Of a stretch of 64,000 nucleotides of DNA, positions 48,535 to 58,376 are shown one piece after another (the stretch's first letter is position 1; each line of letters starts with the position of its first letter). The position numbers and the translations under genes were made by a program. This stretch comes from Rhodoferax sp. TH121 (GTDB lineage: Bacteria > Pseudomonadota > Gammaproteobacteria > Burkholderiales > Burkholderiaceae_C), in NCBI RefSeq assembly GCF_002251855.1, contig NZ_NOXW01000021.1, positions 682,001 through 746,000 of the forward strand. The letters are read 5' to 3'. The notes below the pieces were generated by a model that did no database searches, was not told the DNA's origin, and worked only from the letters and a program-made list of their open reading frames with translations.

Positions 48535-49930
48535 CGCGCTGGAGCCGGATCTGGGCGGTCAGGCCGCCCGAGGTCGAGTTGGCCAGCTTGAACACACCGC
48601 CCATGCGCTGGATGGTTTTGTCCACAATGGCCAGTCCCAGGCCGGCGCCGTTGGCGGCTGTGCGCGCGGCCTCACCGCGGTAAAAGGGCTGGGTGAGCTG
48701 GTGCAGTTGCTCCTCGCCCACCCCAATGCCGTGGTCGCGCACCTTGATCAGCACCCACTTGTCACGGGCAATGGCGGCAATGTCGATCATGGCCACGCCG
48801 GTGTGTACCGATTTGCCGTAGCGCCTGGCGTTTTCCAGCAGGTTGGACAGCACCCGGCCCAGTTCCACTTCGTCGGCCAGCACCAGCAGGTCATCCTGCA
48901 TGTCGATCTTGATGCGCACGTCCGGCAATTTTTGCAGGGAGTAGACACAGGCATCGACCACATCGCCCAGCACCACAGGCGCCAGCGCCACGCGATCGGG
49001 CCGTGCGTAGTCCAGAAACTTGTCAATGATGGCGTCGAGCTGGTTGATGTCGGCCACCATATAGGCCCGCGCACTTTCCTCGGCCACGCTCATTTCGGTC
49101 TCCAGTCGCAAGCGGGCTAGCGGGGTGCGCAGGTCGTGCGAGATGCCAGCCAACATGACGGCCCGGTCTTGTTCCACCTTGGCCAGCTTCTGAGCCATGC
49201 GGTTGAAACCGATGTTGACCTCGCGGATTTCGCTGGTGTTGACATGTTCATCGAGCTGGCTGGCGCTGAAGTTGCCTTCGCGAACCCGGCTGGCCGCAAA
49301 CGACAGGTCTTTGAGTGGGCGGTTGATCAGGCCCGCAATCAGCGCTGCCCCGGCCAGGGACAGCGCGGCGGCGACAAACAGCCAGATCATCCAGGTGGCG
49401 CCCCCGGCCATCGAGACCCGGTTCTGGTCGGTTTGCAGCCAGTACTCGTCACCATCAATCACAAAGCTGACCCACAGCCCTGGCTGGTCGTTGACCATAT
49501 TGGCCACGACGGTACCCTTGCCCAGCCGCTCGACCATGTCTACCGCCACGCGGCGGCTCAGGGCATCGCTGTCCAGCAGGGAGAAGCGGTCTGAGGGCTC
49601 GCGTGGCACGATGCGCAGGCCTTCTTCATCCTTCATGGTCTTGATGAGGGAAATGCGGGCAATGCCATCGGCATGGATGAGTGCAGCGCGGCTCAGGTTG
49701 ACCTGGGAGGCCAGTTGCTGCGCTGTTTGCAGGGCGCGAGGCTCAAATTCCAATGAGCGCAAGGTCTGCAGCCAGGCCAGGATGCTGCCCAGCAGCAGGA
49801 TGGCGAGCAGGAAAAAAGTGCGCCAAAACAGGCTCAGACGCGCAAAGCGCCAGCGCCCTTTGGGGGTTTCTCCATCGGCCAGCACCGCGGGGGTGCTGGC
49901 ATCAAAGTCTGCTTGCTCGGTTTTTGCCAC
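48521..49930 (-). CDS. envZ: EnvZ-like sensor histidine kinase
   Basis: 469 residues. Two membrane helices (about 36-56 and 178-202) enclose a periplasmic domain; a HAMP linker follows; the phosphorylated His265 is in [14 protein letters not shown] box [12 protein letters not shown] boxes [10 protein letters not shown] and [11 protein letters not shown]. Partner of the OmpR-type regulator encoded 17 bases upstream in the same operon. The periplasmic domain is of EnvZ length, and the pairing and order ompR-envZ support the name; the signal sensed is unknown. Confidence 0.88.
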   Translation of the reverse strand: MAKTEQADFDASTPAVLADGETPKGRWRFARLSLFWRTFFLLAILLLGSILAWLQTLRSLEFEPRALQTAQQLASQVNLSRAALIHADGIARISLIKTMKDEEGLRIVPREPSDRFSLLDSDALSRRVAVDMVERLGKGTVVANMVNDQPGLWVSFVIDGDEYWLQTDQNRVSMAGGATWMIWLFVAAALSLAGAALIAGLINRPLKDLSFAASRVREGNFSASQLDEHVNTSEIREVNIGFNRMAQKLAKVEQDRAVMLAGISHDLRTPLARLRLETEMSVAEESARAYMVADINQLDAIIDKFLDYARPDRVALAPVVLGDVVDACVYSLQKLPDVRIKIDMQDDLLVLADEVELGRVLSNLLENARRYGKSVHTGVAMIDIAAIARDKWVLIKVRDHGIGVGEEQLHQLTQPFYRGEAARTAANGAGLGLAIVDKTIQRMGGVFKLANSTSGGLTAQIRLQRATRL

Positions 49931-49947
49931 TGCGGCTCTGCCCGGCG

Positions 49948-50679
49948 TCAGGCCGCGTCGTCAGGCACAAACACATAACCCACGCCCCACACGGTCTGGA
50001 TGAAGCGGGGGGTGGTGGCATCGCTTTCAACCAGCTTGCGCAGGCGGGAGACTTGTACGTCCAGGCTGCGGTCAAAGGGTTCAAACTCGCGCCCCCGCGA
50101 GAGCTGGGCCAGTTTTTCGCGCGAGAGAGGAATGCGGGGATGGCGTACCAGCGCTTTGAGCATGGCGAATTCACCGGTGGTCAAAGTCAATTCCTGGCCG
50201 GCTTTGGTCAGGGTACGGGCGCCCAAGTCAAATACAAAGGTGCCAAACTTGACCACCTCGTTCTCGCTGGAAGGGGCCCCCGGAACTTCGGTCACAGGGC
50301 GGCGGCGCAGCACGGCGTGGATGCGGGCCAACAGCTCGCGTGGGTTGAAGGGTTTGCCCAGATAGTCATCGGCTCCCACTTCCAGGCCCACGATACGGTC
50401 GATGTCTTCTCCCTTGGCGGTGAGCATGATGATGGGGGTCACGTCGTTGGCGGCACGCAGGCGGCGGCAAATCGAGAGGCCGTCTTCCCCAGGCATCATC
50501 AGGTCCAGTACGATCAGGTCGGCAGTCTCACGCAGCATGATGCGGGTAAGCGACTTGCCATCTTCCGCCAGCAGCACATCAAAACCTTCCTGCGTCAGGT
50601 AGCGGCGCAGCAGGTCACGGATGCGGGCATCATCATCAACCACCAGAATCTTGTTGGGACGGTTTGCGTTGGCTTGCAT
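49948..50679 (-). CDS. ompR: OmpR-family response regulator
   Basis: 243 residues. Receiver domain with Asp15/16, phosphoacceptor Asp59 (LIVLDLMMPGEDG) and Lys in LGKPF, then a winged-helix DNA-binding domain (LTTGEFAMLKALVRHPRIPLSREKL, RSLDVQVSRLRKLVE, IQTVWGVGYVFVPDDAA). The very high agreement with E. coli OmpR in PGEDGLSICRRLRA and GVGYVF suggests true OmpR. The upstream region carries the inverted TTTGTAACA repeat described below. Confidence 0.9.
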   Translation of the reverse strand: MQANANRPNKILVVDDDARIRDLLRRYLTQEGFDVLLAEDGKSLTRIMLRETADLIVLDLMMPGEDGLSICRRLRAANDVTPIIMLTAKGEDIDRIVGLEVGADDYLGKPFNPRELLARIHAVLRRRPVTEVPGAPSSENEVVKFGTFVFDLGARTLTKAGQELTLTTGEFAMLKALVRHPRIPLSREKLAQLSRGREFEPFDRSLDVQVSRLRKLVESDATTPRFIQTVWGVGYVFVPDDAA

Positions 50680-50692
50680 GGCTTACTCGAAA

Positions 50693-50770
50693 TTTGTAAC
50701 AGGCGAGATTTTGCGTTGCGCAGGCCCGCCCTTGCCCGCGCCAAGCCCCACTTTGACACTATGTTACAAA
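50693..50770. promoter_or_regulatory. inverted TTTGTAACA/TGTTACAAA pair, possible OmpR operator
   Basis: Two perfect 9-base arms (50693-50701 and 50762-50770) lie 60 bases apart between ompR and the divergent small secreted-protein gene. A TTGACA (50753-50758) lies next to the second arm. GTTACA is the core of known OmpR boxes, so autoregulation is possible. Confidence 0.4.
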
Positions 50771-50841
50771 TAAGCAAGCCCCCGGACAGTCCCTTGCTCC
50801 AACAATGTCGCCATCCCAGTGATCCCTAGCGTTTTTCTACC

Positions 50842-51129
50842 ATGCGCCCCCTCCTTCTATCCCTCGTGTTAGCCGCCTGTCCCGTGATGGGCTTGGCGGG
50901 GCCGGCCGATGGCCGGGCAGCCCCAACACCTGCACCGGGGCGGGATGCCCTGATCCGGGGGGCGGAAGCAGGACAAAGCAATGACCAACGGCGCGCTGCG
51001 TTGCGCCAAGCTTTGGTGCCGCAACAAGAGACAACGCCTGCCGAAGCCGAGAAGGCCCCAGGGCGCCAGCTGAGCCCCACCGAGCGGGCTGAATTGCGGC
51101 GCCAGCTGCGCGACCAATCCCGCCGCTGA
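50842..51129 (+). CDS. small secreted protein of unknown function
   Basis: 95 residues. Signal peptide MRPLLLSLVLAACPVMGLA cut before GPADG, then a hydrophilic chain rich in Ala, Arg, Gln and Pro ending LSPTERAELRRQLRDQSRR, likely helical. An Ala-Cys pair in the signal does not form a convincing lipobox. Divergent from ompR, so it could belong to the OmpR regulon; that is inference from position. Confidence 0.6.
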   Translation: MRPLLLSLVLAACPVMGLAGPADGRAAPTPAPGRDALIRGAEAGQSNDQRRAALRQALVPQQETTPAEAEKAPGRQLSPTERAELRRQLRDQSRR

Positions 51130-51191
51130 TTCGTTCCCCCAGCGCAGCCCTGCGGGGTGAGGCACCGCGGGCTTGCAAAACCTCCCGCAAA

Positions 51192-51212
51192 CGCGCAGCT
51201 GCGCGCCATAAT
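51192..51212 (+). promoter_or_regulatory. 14-bp palindrome next to a -10-like CATAAT
   Basis: CGCGCAGCTGCGCG (51192-51205) is a perfect palindrome two bases before CATAAT (51207-51212), 68 bases before the start of the PAS-GGDEF-EAL gene. No good -35 is seen; it may be an operator-type promoter. Confidence 0.3.
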
Positions 51213-51279
51213 GTTCGCAACAACACTTGCGGGGAGGGCGTTTGGCGTGCTTTAGCGTTCCAGGTGGCTGGAGTTTCCC

Positions 51280-54200
51280 TTGCTCTTAGAGCTTGCAAAG
51301 GGCGTGGCGCTGTTGCTGGCCTTGAGCCAGCTGTACAGCTACAGCGTGCGTGCCTTGCGCCAGCACCCTTGGCTCAGCCAGGGCGTGGGGGGGCTGCTGT
51401 TTGGCGGTATCTGTGTGGTTGGCATGCTGATGCCACTGCAGATCGCTCCTGGGGTCATTTTTGACGCACGCTCTGTCGTCTTGAGCATGGCCAGCCTGTT
51501 TGGTGGGCCTTGGGTCGGCAGCTTGGCTACCGCTATTGCAGCCGCCTATCGCTGGCACCTGGGCGGGGCAGGGGCCCCCGTCGGGGTTGCCGTAGCACTG
51601 TCATGTTATGGGCTGGGTCTGGCCTACCACTTTATGTACCGCCGTGCTTGGGTGGGGCTGGGTTGGTGGCAGTTGCTGCTGTTCGGGGTGCTGGTGCACC
51701 TGGTCGAGATCTACCTGTTTACCTGGCTGCCGGGTGCAGTAGGGGCTGCGGTTTTACAAACCGTTGCCTTGCCAATGTTGCTGGTGTTTTCCCCGGCGAC
51801 CGTGCTGATGGGGCTCATCCTCAAAGATGTGCAGGCCCGTATGGCGACTGAAGATGCGCTGGGTAGCCAAGAGGAGCGCCTGCGTGCCACGATTGGGGCG
51901 ATTCCCGATCTCTTGTATGTGCTGGATGCACATGGCACCTTTGTTGAAGTTTTGTCGGACGCAGCACGGCTGCGCGGTGGCAGGGGCCAAAATGTGCTCG
52001 GGAAGCGCTTGCATGAGGTACTCCCCCCTGAAGACGCTGATCCATTGTTGACGCATTTGCAGCGGACTTTGGCCTTGGAAACCACCCAGACTTTTGAGTT
52101 CAATTTGCAGTCCAAGCAAGGGGTGCGCCGTTTTGAAGGCCGGGCCCATGCGCTTAAGGCTGTGCCGGGGCAGCCGCGCTGCCTGGTCTTGTTGGCTCGC
52201 GATGTGACCGAGCGCAGCGAGGCGGAAGCTGCCTTGCTGGCGTCCGAAAAGCGCTTTCGCAGCCTGCTGCAAAACGTGGGTGCCGTGTCCGTGCAGGGCT
52301 ACACGCCGGACGGCACCATCACTTACTGGAACACTGCGTCCGAGCGCCTCTATGGCTATACGGCCGAAGAGGCAGTGGGCCGCAATTTGTTCACGCTGGT
52401 CGTGCCACACACACTGCGCCGTGATTTCCAGGATGTACTGCGCGACATGCAGGCCAGCCCCGATGCTTTTGTGTCGCAGGAGCTTACGCTGATGCACAAA
52501 AACGGGCAGGAGGTTCCGGTGTACTCCAGCCATGCCGCGGTCTACGCCCAAGGGGCTGTGGCGGAGTTCTTCCGATTCGACATGGATCTGGCCGAGCGCC
52601 GCCGCACCGAAGCAGAGCTGCGCGTGGCAGCCACCGCCTTCGAGGCGCAAGAGGGCATGATGGTGACCAATGCGCGCCGTAGCATTCTGCGCGTCAACCA
52701 GGCGTTTACCCGGATTTCGGGCTATGAAGACCACGAGGTGATCGGCAAGACCCCCAGCATGTTCAGCTCTGGCTGGCATGACAACGCGTTTTACGACGCA
52801 CTGAACCAGACGCTGGAGCAGCAGGGCCACTGGGAGGGGGAGATCTGGAACCGCCGCAAGAACGGTGAAATCTACCCCCAGCAAATGCATATCTCGTCGG
52901 TGGCGGATGATGATGGCCGGGTTACCCACTACGTGGCGACCTTTATCGACATCACCCAGCGCAAGGCCGCCGAAGACCAGATTCGGCAATTGGCGTTTTA
53001 CGACCCCCTGACCGGACTGCCCAACCGCCGCATGTTGATGGACCGCCTTCAGTATGCATTGGCAAGCAGTGCCCGCAGCGGGGCATGCGGGGCGCTATTG
53101 TTTATTGATTTGGACCACTTCAAGACCCTGAATGACACACTCGGCCATGACAAGGGTGATCTGCTGTTGCAGCAAGTGGCGCACCGCCTGATGGACGCGG
53201 TGCGTGAGGAAGATACGGTGGCTCGTCTCGGTGGTGATGAGTATGTGGTGATGCTCGAGGGGCTGGATGCCCAGCGCACAGTCGCAGCCGGGCAAGCAAC
53301 CCAAGTTGGCGAAAAAATCATAGCTGCCCTCAACGTACCCTACCGCCTGGCCGGTCATGAGTTTCACAGCACCCCCAGCATCGGGCTTACGTTGTTCAGC
53401 GGGCACGATGTCGCACTGGATGAACTGCTCAAGCAGGCCGACCTCGCGATGTACCAGGCCAAAAATGCCGGCCGCAATAGCCTGCGTTTTTATGACCCGC
53501 TCATGCAGGCTGCCGTGACCCGGCGGGCAGAGCTGGAGGCCGACATCCGCCAGGGCCTGCTCTTCGGCCAGTTCGAACTCCACTACCAGCCCCAAGTGGA
53601 CGCGCAGGGGCGGGTGCTGGGGGCCGAGGCATTGCTGCGCTGGAAGCATCCGACGCGTGGCATGGTGTCCCCGGCTGACTTCATTCCTGTAGCGGAGGAA
53701 AGTGGACAGATCGTCATGCTAGGCAGTTGGGTGCTGGAGACCGCGTGTGCCCAGTTGGTGAGTTGGGCCCAGGACTCCGCCACCGCCCAGCTGAGCCTGG
53801 CGGTGAATGTCAGCTCCCGCCAGTTCCGCCAACAAGATTTTGCGGAACACATGCTGGCGCTGCTGGACTACACCGGTGCCAACCCGCGGCGCCTGAAACT
53901 GGAGTTGACAGAGAGCCTGCTGGTGGACAACGTGGAAGAGGTGATTGCCAAAATGTCGGCCTTGCGGGAGCGCGGTGTGGGCTTCTCGCTGGATGACTTT
54001 GGCACGGGCTACTCCTCACTGACCTATCTCAAGCGTCTGCCACTGGACCAACTCAAGATTGACCAATCTTTTGTGCGCGATGTGCTCAGTGACCCCAACG
54101 ACGCCGTGATCGCCAAGACGATTGTGGCGTTGGGGCGCAGTTTGGGTCTGGCGGTGATTGCCGAAGGCGTGGAAACTGTTGAACAGCGTGATTTTTTGCT

Positions 54201-54309
54201 GGATAGCGGTTGCCAGGCTTACCAAGGCTACCTGTTCAGCCGGCCATTGTCGGTGGACGCTTTCGCGGTCTATGTTCTGGCATCGCAAGTGCAAGGGGAG
54301 CCGGCATGA
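51280..54309 (+). CDS. membrane 5TMR-PAS-PAS-PAS-GGDEF-EAL protein
   Basis: 1009 residues. TTG start with GGAG seven bases upstream; no alternative fits. Residues 1-180 have about five or six membrane helices with GVIFDARSVVLSMASLFGGPWVG, the pattern of 5TMR sensors. Three PAS domains follow, then GGDEF written GGDEY (LGGDEYVVML) with a REED inhibitory site five residues before it, and a complete EAL domain (AEALLRW, VNVSSRQF, ELTESLL, DDFGTGYSS, AEGVET). Cyclase activity is uncertain because of the Tyr; phosphodiesterase activity is likely. Followed by a second EAL gene that overlaps by four bases. Confidence 0.88.
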   Translation: MLLELAKGVALLLALSQLYSYSVRALRQHPWLSQGVGGLLFGGICVVGMLMPLQIAPGVIFDARSVVLSMASLFGGPWVGSLATAIAAAYRWHLGGAGAPVGVAVALSCYGLGLAYHFMYRRAWVGLGWWQLLLFGVLVHLVEIYLFTWLPGAVGAAVLQTVALPMLLVFSPATVLMGLILKDVQARMATEDALGSQEERLRATIGAIPDLLYVLDAHGTFVEVLSDAARLRGGRGQNVLGKRLHEVLPPEDADPLLTHLQRTLALETTQTFEFNLQSKQGVRRFEGRAHALKAVPGQPRCLVLLARDVTERSEAEAALLASEKRFRSLLQNVGAVSVQGYTPDGTITYWNTASERLYGYTAEEAVGRNLFTLVVPHTLRRDFQDVLRDMQASPDAFVSQELTLMHKNGQEVPVYSSHAAVYAQGAVAEFFRFDMDLAERRRTEAELRVAATAFEAQEGMMVTNARRSILRVNQAFTRISGYEDHEVIGKTPSMFSSGWHDNAFYDALNQTLEQQGHWEGEIWNRRKNGEIYPQQMHISSVADDDGRVTHYVATFIDITQRKAAEDQIRQLAFYDPLTGLPNRRMLMDRLQYALASSARSGACGALLFIDLDHFKTLNDTLGHDKGDLLLQQVAHRLMDAVREEDTVARLGGDEYVVMLEGLDAQRTVAAGQATQVGEKIIAALNVPYRLAGHEFHSTPSIGLTLFSGHDVALDELLKQADLAMYQAKNAGRNSLRFYDPLMQAAVTRRAELEADIRQGLLFGQFELHYQPQVDAQGRVLGAEALLRWKHPTRGMVSPADFIPVAEESGQIVMLGSWVLETACAQLVSWAQDSATAQLSLAVNVSSRQFRQQDFAEHMLALLDYTGANPRRLKLELTESLLVDNVEEVIAKMSALRERGVGFSLDDFGTGYSSLTYLKRLPLDQLKIDQSFVRDVLSDPNDAVIAKTIVALGRSLGLAVIAEGVETVEQRDFLLDSGCQAYQGYLFSRPLSVDAFAVYVLASQVQGEPA

Positions 54310-55661
54310 ACGAAGTCCTGTCGCCACCGGGCCAGCTGCACCAGCGCCGGGTGCGCATGATGCTGTGGGTGGCGGCGGTGTTGATGATGGGTATCGGCGT
54401 GGGATGGGCCGCGTTCTTTTTCGCCCGTGGGGCCTGGATCATTGTGGTGGTGGAGGTCACCATGGCTGTGCTGGGTGTTGTTGTGGCCTGGCTGACCCAG
54501 CAGCGCCGTACGCGGATGGCGTTTTTTGTCATGCTGGCCACGGTGTACTCCTCCATCTGTGCCTTTGGGCTGGTGTTTGACATTCCCGATGCGCAAGTGC
54601 CGCGCTCCACTCACCACTTCATTCTGGTACTGGCGCTTTCGGCCATGCTGGTGCTGCGCGATGAAGCGGCCTGGATGCGGCACAGTGTGGTGGGGCTCTT
54701 GTTTGTCTCCTATGTTGCGCTGAGCAGCACGACTTGGGGCTTGCAGACGCAGTACCTGATTCCGCATGAGGTGCGCATTACGGGCACCTGGGTCAATACA
54801 GCTCTGGCCATGTTGGGTTTGTACGCATTGGTGCACATCATGGTGACCGAGGTTGCCGAATCCAGTGCGCTGGAGGTTGAGATGCGCAAGGGCATCGTGC
54901 GGGATGAGTTCTTCCTGCTTTGCCAGCCACAGCTGACCCACGAGGGGGAAGTGTTGGGCGCAGAGGCCTTGCTGCGCTGGCGCCACCCCAAGATGGGTTT
55001 GGTGGCTCCCGGCGAGTTTATTGACATGGCCGAGCAAACGGGCCTGATTTTGCCGCTGGGTGCCTGGGTGTTACGCCATGCCTGCACCCAGCTCGTGACC
55101 TGGTCGCAGGTGCCGGAGTTGGCGCATCTCAGCCTGTCGGTCAATGTGAGCGCACGGCAGTTTCGCCAAAGCGATTTTGTGGGTCAGGTGCAGGCGGTGC
55201 TGGAGCGTACCGGGGCCAATCCGCAACGCCTCAAGCTGGAGCTGACCGAGAGCATGCTGGTGGAAGACATGGATGACATCGTGCACAAGATGGAATCCTT
55301 GCGCGCGCTGGGCGTGGTCTGCTCGCTGGACGATTTTGGTACGGGGTATTCCTCCCTGACGTACCTGAAAAAGTTGCCGCTGGACCAGCTCAAGATCGAC
55401 CAGTCCTTTGTGCGCGATGTGCTGAGCGATCCCAATGACGCGGCGATCGCCCAGACCATCATAACCCTGGGCAAGAGTTTGGGCTTTGCCGTGGTGGCCG
55501 AGGGGGTGGAAACGCCGGGGCAGCGGGATTTTTTGGTAACGCACGGCTGCCATATTTTTCAGGGTTACCTGTTCAGCAAACCCCTTCCATTGCCCGAATT
55601 TGTAGCTTTTGTCCGGACCAACGGGGGGCGCAAGTCCCCGCCAGACGCTGCTGCGGCGTGA
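54306..55661 (+). CDS. membrane-anchored EAL-domain phosphodiesterase
   Basis: 451 residues. Six hydrophobic segments in residues 18-190, then an EAL domain without GGDEF: AEALLRWRHP, VNVSARQF, ELTESML, DDFGTGYSS and AEGVET are all present, so c-di-GMP hydrolysis is likely. The stretch LPLDQLKIDQSFVRDVLSDP is identical to that in the upstream protein, and similarity continues on both sides, so one EAL domain probably arose by duplication of the other. The ATG overlaps the upstream stop. Confidence 0.88.
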   Translation: MNEVLSPPGQLHQRRVRMMLWVAAVLMMGIGVGWAAFFFARGAWIIVVVEVTMAVLGVVVAWLTQQRRTRMAFFVMLATVYSSICAFGLVFDIPDAQVPRSTHHFILVLALSAMLVLRDEAAWMRHSVVGLLFVSYVALSSTTWGLQTQYLIPHEVRITGTWVNTALAMLGLYALVHIMVTEVAESSALEVEMRKGIVRDEFFLLCQPQLTHEGEVLGAEALLRWRHPKMGLVAPGEFIDMAEQTGLILPLGAWVLRHACTQLVTWSQVPELAHLSLSVNVSARQFRQSDFVGQVQAVLERTGANPQRLKLELTESMLVEDMDDIVHKMESLRALGVVCSLDDFGTGYSSLTYLKKLPLDQLKIDQSFVRDVLSDPNDAAIAQTIITLGKSLGFAVVAEGVETPGQRDFLVTHGCHIFQGYLFSKPLPLPEFVAFVRTNGGRKSPPDAAAA

Positions 55662-55759
55662 GGGAAAACCAGCTGCTTTTTTGCGGGCAAGGCGGGCGGC
55701 TCGGTGCCATACTTGGGCTTAGCTTTTGCGACTGACGCACCACCCACTGAGCCCGCGAC

Positions 55760-58210
55760 ATGCCTGATCCCGTTCCCTTTGCCAACAGCCGCCCTCCTGT
55801 CGCTGAGGCAGGCACCACGCTAGGACGGTTTGAGCTACGCAGCGTGCTGGGGCAAGGCGGGCAGTCCACCGTGTGGCTGGCGTTTGACCCGCGCATGGAG
55901 CGGGATGTGGCGATCAAGGTCATGCGCCCCGCAGCGGGCTCTGACGACAGGGCGGTGGCCCAGTGGCTGCAAGAGGCCCGCAATGCCAGTCGCGTGACCC
56001 ATCCCAACATCGTGCCGGTGTACGAGGCTGATGTGCATGGCCGCCAGCCTTATCTGGTGTTTGAGTACATCCCCGGCAGCACCTTGGACCGGCATCTGCA
56101 GCAGCGTGGTGCCTTGCCTGCGCCTGAAGCCGTGGCGCTGATGATGGATGTGCTGGACGCCATCGCGGTAGCCCATGCTGCTGGTGTGGTGCACCGCGAT
56201 CTCAAGCCTTCCAATGTGGTGGTGGATTCAGCGGGCCGTGCCCGGGTGATGGACTTTGGCATTGCGGCCCGCATCCGCGACAGCCAGAACCAAGCTCCGG
56301 CCGCAGACACCGCAGGTACCGTGGGTTATCTGTCGCCAGAGGCTGCCAATGGCGAGGCGCCTGTACCTGCCATGGACATTTTTTCCGCCGGTCTGGTGCT
56401 GGCGGAGTTGCTGATGGGGCGACCCCTGCTCATGGAGTCGGACCCGCACCGCGCCATCTACCGCACGCTGCATGAGCAGTTGGAATTGCCAAAGGTACTG
56501 CCCGCCGGGGTGGATGACCGATTACGTGCCATCGTGCAGCGGGCTCTGGCCAAGGATGCCAGGCAGCGGTTTGTGAGTGCGCGGGCCTTTCAGAGTGAGC
56601 TGGAGCTGTGGAGCAAGTCCCTGCAGGGCGACGGGGCGGGCGAGGGCGGTGGGGTGAACAACAGCACGCTGGAGTTCTTGCTGCGCCGCATGCGCCACAA
56701 AAGCGATTTTCCGGCGCTGTCAGATTCCGTAGGCCGCATTCAGAGCATGGCAAGCTCCGAGACGGAGAGCGTGGGCAGTGTCACCAACGAAATCCTGAAG
56801 GACGTGGCGCTGACCAACAAGCTGCTGCGCTTGGTCAACAGTGCGCATTACGCCCGTGGGGGCAACATCAGCACGGTCTCGCGCGCGGTGAATCTGGTGG
56901 GCTTCAATGGCATTCGCAATATGGCGCTGAGCCTGGTGCTGCTGGAGCACATGCAGGACAAGGCCCATGCGGGCCAGCTCAAAGAAGAGTTTTTGCGCTC
57001 GCTGATGGCGGGATCCATTGGCGGCGAGCTGTGCCCGGTCCTCAAGGACAGTGAAGAGGCCTTTATCGGTGCCATGTTCCAGAACCTGGGGCGGCTGCTG
57101 GCGCAGTTTTATTTTCCCGAAGAGGCCACGCGTGTGCGCACCTTGGTGCAATCGGCGCGCGAGCCCATGACGGAACGTGCGGCGTCCACCAGCGTGCTGG
57201 GCATGAGTTATGAAGATTTGGGCTTGGGGATTGCCAAAGCGTGGGGGCTGCCTGCGGGTATTCAGCGCTGTATGAACAAACCCACTGGGGCGCCGCCCTC
57301 ACAGGCCCCCACGGACGCCGGTGAACGTATCCGCTGGATTGCCCTGGCGTCCAATGAGATCGCCGATGTCCTGCTCAAGAGTGACCCCAAGGACGTGGAT
57401 GCGCGCATTGCCCTGATCACGAAAAAATACGCCCAGGCCATGGGCACCAGTGGCAAACAGGTGCAGGCCGCGACCATCAAGGCCCGGCAAAAGCTGATTG
57501 ACTTGGCCGCTGCCATGGAAATCCGGGTGAGCCCCGGCTCGGCGGCAGCCAAGCTGCTGCGCATGCCCGACGCGTTGAGCAGCCGACCTGCAGCCCTGCA
57601 AGCCGATACCGACGGCAACCTGGGGCGCTTTGAACTGCAGGCGACCCAGTCGGCTCCATTGGACAGTGCCGACGCGCCCATCTCCCGGGCCGGTCAGGTG
57701 GCGGAAACCTTGGCTGCCGGCATTCAGGACATCACCAATGCGATGGTGGAGGACTTCAAGCTGACCGACGTGTTGCGCATGATTCTGGAAACCATGTACC
57801 GTGCGCTGGAGTTTGACCGCATCATTTTCTGTATGCGTGATCCCAAGACGGAAATGATGTCCGGTCGCTTTGGCTTGGGCGAGGGGGTGGAGGCCCACGT
57901 CAAAGGTTTCAAGACCCACCTCAAGGCGGCTACGCCCGATCTGTTTGGCGTGGTGTGCCTCAAGGGCGCGGACACCATGATCACCGACGCCACTGAGCCC
58001 CGAATCGTGCAGCGCCTGCCTGCCTGGTATGCGCACAGCCTGAATGCGCCCACCTTTTTGCTGCTGCCGTTGCAGATTAAAAACGCGCCGTTTGGCCTGA
58101 TCTACGCCGACAAGGTGCGTCACGGCTCTTTGGAACTGGACGAGAAAGAGCTGGCCCTGCTGCGCACGCTGCGCAACCAGGCCGTGATGGCCTTCAAGCA
58201 GTCCAGTTAG
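55760..58210 (+). CDS. Ser/Thr protein kinase - HDOD - GAF fusion protein
   Basis: 816 residues, soluble. Kinase domain 20-285: glycine loop LGQGGQSTVW, Lys53 (VAIKVM), His145-Arg-Asp147 (VHRDLKPSN), Asp165 (DFGIAA), all catalytic residues present. HDOD domain about 305-500 (FPALSDSVGRI, KDVALTNKLLRLVNSAHY, VGFNGIRNMAL). GAF-like domain about 655-810 (DVLRMILETMYRALEFDRIIFCMRD, FLLLPLQIKNAPFGLIYADK). An output or partner is unknown. Single gene with 98 bases upstream and R1 copy 10 just after its stop. Confidence 0.88.
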   Translation: MPDPVPFANSRPPVAEAGTTLGRFELRSVLGQGGQSTVWLAFDPRMERDVAIKVMRPAAGSDDRAVAQWLQEARNASRVTHPNIVPVYEADVHGRQPYLVFEYIPGSTLDRHLQQRGALPAPEAVALMMDVLDAIAVAHAAGVVHRDLKPSNVVVDSAGRARVMDFGIAARIRDSQNQAPAADTAGTVGYLSPEAANGEAPVPAMDIFSAGLVLAELLMGRPLLMESDPHRAIYRTLHEQLELPKVLPAGVDDRLRAIVQRALAKDARQRFVSARAFQSELELWSKSLQGDGAGEGGGVNNSTLEFLLRRMRHKSDFPALSDSVGRIQSMASSETESVGSVTNEILKDVALTNKLLRLVNSAHYARGGNISTVSRAVNLVGFNGIRNMALSLVLLEHMQDKAHAGQLKEEFLRSLMAGSIGGELCPVLKDSEEAFIGAMFQNLGRLLAQFYFPEEATRVRTLVQSAREPMTERAASTSVLGMSYEDLGLGIAKAWGLPAGIQRCMNKPTGAPPSQAPTDAGERIRWIALASNEIADVLLKSDPKDVDARIALITKKYAQAMGTSGKQVQAATIKARQKLIDLAAAMEIRVSPGSAAAKLLRMPDALSSRPAALQADTDGNLGRFELQATQSAPLDSADAPISRAGQVAETLAAGIQDITNAMVEDFKLTDVLRMILETMYRALEFDRIIFCMRDPKTEMMSGRFGLGEGVEAHVKGFKTHLKAATPDLFGVVCLKGADTMITDATEPRIVQRLPAWYAHSLNAPTFLLLPLQIKNAPFGLIYADKVRHGSLELDEKELALLRTLRNQAVMAFKQSS

Positions 58211-58227
58211 TTTGTGTTGCCTGCCTT

Positions 58228-58283
58228 GCTATTGAATTCATAGCTTCTTGCGCATATTCCTTGGGGTTCTGCGGCTAATTTTG
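58228..58283 (+). repeat. dispersed repeat R1, copy 10 (downstream of the kinase-HDOD gene)
   Basis: GCTATTGAATTCATAGC, TTCTTGCGCATATTCCTTGG, GGTTCTGCGGCTAATTTT. Intergenic. Confidence 0.75.
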
Positions 58284-58376
58284 CTTGCAAGTAGGCGCTG
58301 ATGAGGCTGTCCGCCCCATGACAGGCGCCAACTGCCCGGGACTGCGAGAATGCGGGGCCCACAGCGCTATCCCCCA

